A stretch of 64,000 nt of DNA from the NCBI GenBank assembly GCA_039566865.1, contig CM076960.1, forward strand, positions 11,260,501 through 11,324,500. Direction: 5' to 3'. The notes beneath the pieces are model-generated. The model had not been told where the DNA came from. It saw nothing but the letters and a program-made list of their open reading frames with translations, and searched no databases. This document shows, in pieces, positions 57,556-64,000 of the stretch. Both the position numbers and the translations under genes were made by a program. How positions within the stretch are numbered: the stretch's first letter is position 1; the number at the start of each line of letters is the position of its first letter. The stretch comes from Aurelia coerulea. Its lineage: Eukaryota > Cnidaria > Scyphozoa > Semaeostomeae > Ulmaridae.

Positions 57556-58666
57556 CCTGTTTCACTCAAATATACAGTCTCTACTACATAATAAAGAAAA
57601 CCTCGAGCTCTTGCTGAGTGATCTCGATTTCCATTTTGACGTGATTGCCTTGTCAGAAACATGGCACTCAGACAAAAATAAAGATTACTTCAAAAAGATC
57701 AGCCTTGAAAGCTATCATGATTATGTAGGAATAAAGGGCAACAGCAAGTGTGGAGGGAGTGGTTTTTTTGTGTCTAGTAGCTTACGTTTTAGTGAACGAA
57801 AGGATCTTTCAAAAGCCTACAAAGACAATCTCTGCGAATTTGATGCTTTTTGGATCGAAATAGAAAACTGCAACAGTCCCAACGTACTCATAGCTGCAAT
57901 TTATAATCATCCCAACAAGGACTCGACAAAGTTCTTCCAATACCTTGAGACTGTCTTCAAGAAAATTTCTAAGGAGAATAAAATGTACGTGATAACAGGA
58001 GACTTCAATCTTGACCTTCTAAGATATGACAAGATCCCCGATGCTGAAAATTTCATAGACACAATGTTTTCAAATTTCTTGCAGCCGTTAATCTTACAGC
58101 CCACAAGGTATACCAGTAATAACAAACCATCACTCATCGACAATATCTTTATCAATTCAATTGACATTGTTGCCACAAGTGGAAACCTCATTCCTAAAAT
58201 TACTGATCATATGCCAAACTTCTTAATCCTTGAAAAGAAATTAAAAAAAGAAACAAAGACACAAATATTCAAACGTGACTTTAGAAACTTCGATGAATCA
58301 AAGTACCTAAACGATATAAAAAATCTCGACTTTCCTTCGATTACCAACGAAGGACAGAACCTGGATAGTTGTTTTACAGCTTTTCAAAATAGCATTACCA
58401 ATATGTACGATGTATCAGCAGGAAATGTAGAAGAACATTTCCAAAAGCTTTTCCAATTCGTTAACTCCCGGCACAATATTCAAACAAGACAAGCAACTGC
58501 AGGCCACTTATCTCAGCCCCTAGTCAGAACAAACTACAAACAAAATTTCATTACAAATTACGGAGTGAAGGTATGGAATGAAACTCCGAGAGAAATACGA
58601 GTCTCTAAGAGTAAGAAACTTTTTACAAAAAGCTACAAAACATGGCTACTAGATAGCTACAATTAA
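57545..58666 (+). CDS. LINE ORF2 derivative: apurinic-type endonuclease without RT
   Basis: The frame is open from 57545 with no in-frame ATG near the start. LFHSNIQSLLHNKENLELLL is the usual endonuclease beginning, followed by ALSETWHSD (Glu), AAIYNHPNKDS, VITGDFNLDLLRYD (Asp/Asn), SLIDNIFIN and KITDHMPNFLIL (Asp/His). Around residue ~285 it jumps to the LINE C-terminus (FVNSRHNIQTRQAT...VKVWNETPREIRVSKSK). About 400 residues of RT are missing compared with the family, yet the frame stays open to TAA at 58664-58666. Endonuclease residues look intact. Confidence 0.8.
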   Translation, partial: TVFSLFHSNIQSLLHNKENLELLLSDLDFHFDVIALSETWHSDKNKDYFKKISLESYHDYVGIKGNSKCGGSGFFVSSSLRFSERKDLSKAYKDNLCEFDAFWIEIENCNSPNVLIAAIYNHPNKDSTKFFQYLETVFKKISKENKMYVITGDFNLDLLRYDKIPDAENFIDTMFSNFLQPLILQPTRYTSNNKPSLIDNIFINSIDIVATSGNLIPKITDHMPNFLILEKKLKKETKTQIFKRDFRNFDESKYLNDIKNLDFPSITNEGQNLDSCFTAFQNSITNMYDVSAGNVEEHFQKLFQFVNSRHNIQTRQATAGHLSQPLVRTNYKQNFITNYGVKVWNETPREIRVSKSKKLFTKSYKTWLLDSYN

Positions 58667-59911
58667 AAATCGATTTCTCCCATCAATCTTCCATACGAAA
58701 CATCCGAATTCAACTAAACTCCACTCAACCGTGATTATAGAAACTAAACGGTTTTATTCTATTTTCGTTTCTCTTTTTTTCCTTTCCTTTTTCCTTAGAT
58801 TTTTTTCGTTAGTGTTAGTATTAAAAAAAATGTATTCGTATTAATTTCAATATCGCTGAATCTTAGCTTGACAGAGGCAACGGGCACCTAGCCCGAAAGC
58901 TCATTAGAGTTCTTTCTAGGTGTCCTAGGCTACACATCTATCATTAAATCGGTAGAAAGTAGTATTAAAAGTTTGTATTTTAAATTGCGCATGTTTTTCA
59001 GCTACCGTAGATATGTTGCTTGTTAATAAATAGCTTGAATTATTGATGAAATGAAATGAAATGAAATGAAAACATTCCATCGTCGAGTGAGAACAGCATC
59101 CGATTCCAATGAACAGAAATATGAACAAATCAACGGTGAATAACGAATGCATGAACTTGCCATATGCTGAAGATTACGGGAGTAGCTGTACGTGCACTCT
59201 GGCCCAGAAAGAACAATTTTGTGATGTCTTTTTCGATAAACCATCTGTGGATAAACCGTGCCACCATTCCTTTATCCAACTGCGGCTATCTGCACGCAGG
59301 CTAGATGGAAACCGGCAATAACATTACCAAAACGATGTACGAATTGATCGGTCACTTCCCATCTTTTATTGCAAGAAAAATATCTATCGTCTTATGGTCT
59401 AGCAGGCTAGCTAGCAGCTTCATGAAACAGAACTGAAATGCTGGGTTTAGTGTTCTTACGAATACGAATAACAAGAAGAAATGTACATCTTATTTTCATA
59501 ACGAGTAAAAAAGATCGATCTTTTCGACATTTGAAATACTATTTATAGAAACTCCTCATGTCAATTTCACATTTTGGGCGGATATCATCAAAAGTATTTT
59601 ATCTTTTAGAAGTCCTTCGTTAGAAAATCACCCCTTCACAGTGAAGCAACACAGTAGCATCAAAGCAAAGTTGGGCAGTTTGCAAACTCATTGCCCATTC
59701 ATGGAAGAAAACCCCTATTTTTGTAAGATTCTACAACTTTCATCCAATAAAGAAAGCTCCTCAAAATTCTCACTTTCTGAGTACAAAATATTTCGTAAGA
59801 GTTTCTTAAAAGTTCCCTCAAATTTCTATCGGTGGTGTAGGATCTCTGGGATCTCCTGTGCCTTAGACAAAAATTGTGCGGCAAATTATGAAATCATGCC
59901 ACAATAGTGTA

Positions 59912-60298
59912 CACTCATTTTTTTTATAAGAAACCCCTTATAAGAAACGGTAGGCTCAATTTTTGGAAAGCTAAGAAACAACCTTAACTGAATTGAAAAA
60001 GGCTAAGAAAATTCTGTAATTTTCAGTTTTGATTTTCCTGTCACACTCAAAAATATCTTGACATTGTACAGTTATAGCAACTGTTTGGACATTTTGAGTG
60101 CGAATCATGTTATTTACTCGTTTTGAGAGACTTACTAAGTAATTTGGGAGCCCTTTAGACAAGACAAAATCAACTCTAAACTTCCGGCAATAAAAATATA
60201 AGAAACATGTAAGAAACTTGTGGTAGCAAAATGGCCCAAAAACTTAAGAAACTGCCTACCAGCCCCGGACCTTAGTTTCTTATAAAAAAAAATGAGTG
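59912..60298. mobile_element. 387-bp MITE with TA duplication
   Basis: Ends are CACTCATTTTTTTTATAAGA and the complement of CACTCATTTTTTTTTATAAG, flanked by TA (59910-59911 and 60299-60300). The opposite arm at 60857-60872 carries the empty site with a single TA. Same family as 4424-4796. Confidence 0.9.
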
Positions 60299-62313
60299 TA
60301 GATCACATACGAAGTCTCATGTAAGAAATTACTAAATGAAAAGTGAAGTTATTATGTTCCAGTTTCAAAGATTTTATATTTTAGGTGACCCGAGAGTTCA
60401 GTTTCTTGACATTTTTCCTATGATAGCGGACCTCTATCAATGCAACAGCATACACTTTTTCTGCAGGAAACTGCTTGAAGGAAACCGTTGCTGCCTCTTC
60501 CATAAATTAGGAAAATCTATTAGAAGCGATGAAAGGTCATTTCAAATTTAATGAACTTTTTCAAAGTAAGTTATGAGTTGCAAAAAAAATTTCAACCAGA
60601 AATTGCAATACCAACTCAACTATTACTAAAAAGCAATAATTTTTGTTATTATTTCGTTTTTTAACAATTCATTGGTTCAAAATGTGGTTCTGAATGAACG
60701 TCGACAAACTGTCAGTTGGAATTTTGAAAATTTGGGAACCTTACAAGAAACTTTTTTATTAGAATCAAGCCTAAAGTAAATATAACATTTTGGAAACTGA
60801 AACAAATAAATTTCACTTTTCGTTTGGTAACTTCTTACATGAGATTTCGTATGTGATCTACACTGTTGTGGCATGATTTCATAATTTGCTGCACAATTTT
60901 TGTCTAAGGCACAGGAGATCCCAGAGATCCTGCACCACCGATAGAAATTTGAGAGAACTTTTAAGAAACTCTTACGAAACATTTTGTACTCAGAAAGTGA
61001 GAATTTTGAGGAGCTTTCTTTATTGGATGAAAGTTGTAGAATCTTACAAAAATAGGGGTTTTTTTCCATGAATGGGCAATGAGTTTGCAAACTGCCCAAC
61101 TTTGCTTTGATGCTACTGTGTTGCTTCACTGCGAAGGGGTGATTTTCTAACGAAGGACTTCTAAAAGATAAAATATTTTTGATGATATCCGCCCAAAATG
61201 TGAAATTGACATGAGGAGTTTCTATAAATAGTATTTCAAATGTCGAAAAGATCGATCTTTTTTACTCGTTATGAAAATAAGATGTACATTTCTTCTTGTT
61301 ATTCGTATTCGTAAGCACACTAAACCTAGCATTTCAGTTCTGTTTCATGAAGCTGCTAGCTAGCCTGCTAGACCATAAGACGATAGATATTTTTCTTGCA
61401 ATAAAAGATGGGAAGTGACCGATCAATTCGTACATCGTTTTGGTAATGTTATTGCCGGTTTCCATCTAGCCTGCGTGCAGATAGCCGCAGTTGGATAAAG
61501 GAATGGTGGCACGGTTTATCCACAGATGGTTTATCGAAAAAGACATCACAAAATTGTTCTTTCTGGGCCAGAGTGCACGTACAGCTACTCCCGTAATCTT
61601 CAGCATATGGCAAGTTCATGTATTCGTTATTCACCGTTGATTTATTCATATTTCTGTTCATTGGAATCGGATGCTGTTCTCACTCGACGATGGCATGTAG
61701 CTGATCATTCAAGTTCTCGCGCCTATTTTTGTTGACTGTGTTATTTGCTGGTGAAACTCGCTGTAGATCGCGGCAGAAAAAGTGGATGTTTGTTATTAAA
61801 TCCATCTGAGGTATGTGTATGCACTAGTTCTTTTTCAGGTTTTCAATTTTCTACTCTTCTTTTTGCTAATCATAGCGTCTGTAACCGATGAATGACTGCA
61901 GTGAGCTTAAAAATGCCACAATTCTGCTATTTTTAGTGATCGCAAAGCCATACCGAAAACACTTATGGTCCAAAGCATGGAGAATCTTCTCCAATTGAAA
62001 TTTTGACGAAATTCGATTTATCCGATCGTGCAATGATTTTTTCCGGAGAGTGGTCAAAACGGCTGAAAATGGCCTAAGTTTTGCTGTGAAACGCGGAAGT
62101 AAACACAACGACGGCATCTGATTGGTCAATCATAGGAGAAAATGCGATCTGATCAGAGCGTGAGTCACAACCCCACGGGAGCTTTTGACAAAAGAAAAGA
62201 TTTGACGGCTATGCTAACGAATCGTAACAAGGTTGTCGGACACCTTTAAAAACAAACGCTCGCAGCATCTTCCGCGAATTAACTGGGATATAAAATTTCA
62301 TTCTTATCCCTAT

Positions 62314-62524
62314 TTAATTCTTGCTTCAGAGAAAAATAATGTGGCCCCTCAGAGCTGAGAACAATCACAAATATAAAATTTGCCAGTCGCCAAAAACCAA
62401 TGGCAGTGTTCTCTCATCATAGGGGCCTAAGTTTGGGATTTCAAATGCACTGGCCAAAATGTGCACTCCCGCAGCAACCGAAATAGTTGGGGGTTAGAGA
62501 AAAAATATTCAGAATTTTCTCCAC
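62314..62524. repeat. 211-bp direct repeat, right copy
   Basis: Same as 55927-56137. The two copies bracket the foldback element at distances of 540 and 89 bp. A weak inverted counterpart of its middle (AGTGTTCTCTCATCAT against AGATGAGAGAACAC) lies at ~62598-62611. Confidence 0.8.
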
Positions 62525-63319
62525 CACAGAACACATGTGTTCCCCCAACCCCCAAATATCCGAGAAAAAGAATTTAACCCCCTGGATCACTACCAAAGAT
62601 GAGAGAACACCCCCTGCAGGCAACTCTTGTTCTGTGTGGCTTAGCCTTTTCATGAAATTGTTCGTTTATTTTTACGTACGATCGTGTACGAGCAAGACGA
62701 GTAAAAAATTGTTTTGATTAGTTAAAGCGCGAGTAGCGAATCCGAACATTGCAAGGCCACCACTTAACTCGATGATTGCCAAATACAGGCAACCACCTCA
62801 TCTCGATGGCTATTTCATTAACTTAACTTAAGGTAAACATCTCATTTCAATGCCTACCAGGCAACCATCTCATCTCAACGGCCACCTAATCAACTTTGGG
62901 CAACAACCAACTCAATGGCGCCCAATTTACTTATTTAACTCTGGGCAACAACCAACTCAATGGCGCCCAAATAACTTTTGGGTAAAAATCTAATGTCGAT
63001 GATTACCAAAAAAATTTTAACTTCAAACAGACAACCGTTTTATCTCAACGGTTGTTACCAGAGAAAAATGCTTAACTTTACTCGACATTTTAACTATTAA
63101 ATTAGTAACATTGCAACTTAATACAACAAATTAGAGCATAGAGTTTCAATTTAACTTGACAAAAAACACAAGTTTCATAAGAAACCCAACACATCGGTAT
63201 AATATTAAATCATTAATGTCCCATAACGTGGACAATAGCCACGAAAAGAAACAAAAAATAACGACAACATCAGTAGGTTTAAACTACGCTTACTGAAAAA
63301 ACAAACATTCATGTCTCAG
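62525..63319. repeat. Region with degenerate ~46-bp repeats next to the recombinase
   Basis: Near 62893-62970, GGGCAACAACCAACTCAATG plus GCGCCCAA occurs twice, ~46 bp apart. Looser versions (GCAACCACCTCATCTCGATG, GCAACCATCTCATCTCAACG) lie at 62785-62880. It is downstream of the minus-strand recombinase and may be part of that element's 3' end. No gene recognised. Confidence 0.5.
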
Positions 63320-64000
63320 TTATTGCCTGGATGATGAACCCAAACAGCGTGACGAGGTGATAAGCCTTTCTATGGGTAATTTGATGTAAACTTTATAAGC
63401 ATCACTGGACCATCGTCCCATTGCTTGAATCAAGTGATCTGGGAAGCCAAGAGCAGCTGCCGTCGATGCAGCCCCAACACGAAAACTATGCAAAGTATAG
63501 GAACCTTTGAGCCCAGCTGAATTTAGAGCTTTTTGTAGTCTATAGTTCAACATTTGCTTAGACAAGGGCCTTAAATCTTTGCAAACAAACAGCGGGCCTT
63601 GAGAAGGACCCCGCAACCAAAGATACTTGATTATCGCCGTAACTGGACAAATAGGGGACTCAGAAGCTGCTAAAGGTATGGTACAGCCCTCACCAAATTG
63701 GTCAGTTTTAGAATACCTTAGCCTTATAAAAATGACGTCTGGATTCGCTTGATTATCAATAGAAATGTCACTAACAGATAGGAACTTGTTCTCCTTTAAA
63801 GCTTCAGGACTCGTGGTAAATTCAGCAGCTCTTAAAAAACCAAAGAATGCAGTACAGCAAGCAGCCCAAAACATACAGTCATTAAATTCATCCAAATTCA
63901 GGTAAGCTTTTATGGCGCAAAGAACAAATGGGGTAATAGGAATTTTAGAAGGCCTGTTCGAAGGTTGTACACGACGTAAACCTTTCAAAACTAGCGGAAT
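63320..64000 (-). CDS. Tyrosine recombinase (transposon-borne), runs off the window
   Basis: The minus-strand frame is open to the window edge and ends with TAA at about 63320. The C-terminal catalytic domain is clear: Arg in FFGFLRAAEF, Lys in RYSKTDQF, the His-x-x-Arg box in HSFRVGAAST, the fourth-residue box GRWSSDAY, and the nucleophile Tyr in YKVYIKLP. It would cut and rejoin DNA to integrate a circular or double-stranded intermediate. Such enzymes occur in DIRS/Ngaro retrotransposons and Cryptons; the RT that would decide is not in the window. No frame break in the ~226 codons seen. Confidence 0.8.
   Translation of the reverse strand: MPLVLKGLRRVQPSNRPSKIPITPFVLCAIKAYLNLDEFNDCMFWAACCTAFFGFLRAAEFTTSPEALKENKFLSVSDISIDNQANPDVIFIRLRYSKTDQFGEGCTIPLAASESPICPVTAIIKYLWLRGPSQGPLFVCKDLRPLSKQMLNYRLQKALNSAGLKGSYTLHSFRVGAASTAAALGFPDHLIQAMGRWSSDAYKVYIKLPIERLITSSRCLGSSSRQ

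Larger units (their letters stand above)
57206..59080 (+). mobile_element. Internally deleted LINE lacking its RT domain
   Basis: Exact boundaries come from the opposite arm (61690-61715), which has no insertion. It has a ~200-bp leader, a 49-codon ORF1, an ORF2 holding endonuclease and C-terminus only, a 3' UTR, and a (TGAAA)n tail at ~59045-59080. There is no clear target duplication, as is common for CR1-type elements. Confidence 0.85.
56687..62215. mobile_element. Foldback DNA element with ~1.45-kb inverted arms and 9-bp duplication
   Basis: The arms start AGCATAGCCGTCAAATC at 56687 and end with its complement at 62215. AACGAATCG flanks both sides (56678-56686 and 62216-62224). Left arm: 56687 to ~60388, less a LINE (57206-59080) and a MITE (59912-60298). 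Right arm: ~60777-62215, uninterrupted. Without the insertions both arms are ~1.44 kb. The outer parts are ~98-99% alike by eye; the innermost ~70 bp are more diverged. A 9-bp duplication with long inverted arms fits Mutator/Foldback elements; Merlin is an alternative. The ORFs in the arms (56773-57036 and its mirror 61866-62129, 59641-59907 and its mirror part of 60677-61129) have no recognised transposase motifs. Confidence 0.9.

Noticed and set aside
59641..61129. Mirror ORFs in the foldback arms as a transposase
   Set aside because: They carry no recognisable catalytic motif, and the spacer and MITE interrupt them; kept only as arm sequence.
55927..62524. 211-bp direct repeats as LTRs of a 6.6-kb element
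   Set aside because: No TG...CA ends, no primer site or polypurine tract next to them, and the interval contains an unrelated foldback element with its own duplication.
62398..62640. A separate foldback MITE around the right 211-bp repeat
   Set aside because: Only about 18 bp of good inverted match (AGTGTTCTCTCATC) and short G/C blocks; the ends and duplication cannot be set.

Overview
The window looks like a transposon graveyard in an AT-rich metazoan nuclear genome. The LINE, BEL/Pao and Penelope families, and the abundance of short DNA transposons, fit an anthozoan cnidarian (coral or anemone). That assignment is inferred from recalled family resemblance, not from a marker gene. No bacterial, phage, rRNA or tRNA gene was seen, and no complete host gene. 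The only host-like pieces are one short terminal coding exon with a splice acceptor (8013-8132, minus) and a winged-helix-like ORF start (31118-31273, plus).

Layout. 1-5.7 kb: about six ~250-bp tandem repeats split by two TTAA-inserting DNA elements (716-1410 and 1764-5433), the second carrying smaller elements. 5.7-11.6 kb: mostly unassigned, with two LINE scraps, the exon, and a 1.1-kb element with CAACCTCG ends. 11.6-13.8 kb: a hAT-type element (8-bp target duplication) carrying a LINE reverse transcriptase. 13.8-18.3 kb: a decayed minus-strand BEL/Pao pol, interrupted by a second CAACCTCG element with a perfect 9-bp duplication. 18.3-25.2 kb: a stack of minus-strand LINE fragments. 25.2-28.4 kb: MITEs, an old foldback-arm copy, and a LINE fragment with a hAT MITE. 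30.3-31.0 kb: a ~100-bp minisatellite. 31.3-33.9 kb: a minus-strand LINE. 34.0-45.9 kb: a BEL/Pao element with both LTRs (left one clipped), interrupted by a 4.6-kb LINE. 45.9-50.7 kb: a second-family LINE with an esterase-type ORF1. 53.4-55.7 kb: a Penelope-like RT plus GIY-YIG element. 56.7-62.2 kb: a foldback element with ~1.45-kb inverted arms and a perfect 9-bp duplication. One arm carries two later insertions: a LINE lacking its RT domain, and a MITE. 63.3 kb to the end: a tyrosine recombinase running off the window.

The main value of the window is that many insertions can be read against an intact empty site: a sister repeat unit, the opposite inverted arm, or the open frame of the host element. 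This fixes element ends, duplication lengths (TA, TTAA, 8 bp, 9 bp) and relative order without outside data. The most unusual items are hairpin-ended 9-bp-TSD elements, TTAACCCTA MITEs with G-run palindromes at both ends, an endonuclease-only LINE, a LINE whose ORF1 and ORF2 share a frame separated by one UAG, a 2A-like motif in another LINE, and a paired 3' UTR element kept in three copies of that LINE family. Nearly all protein genes here are broken.
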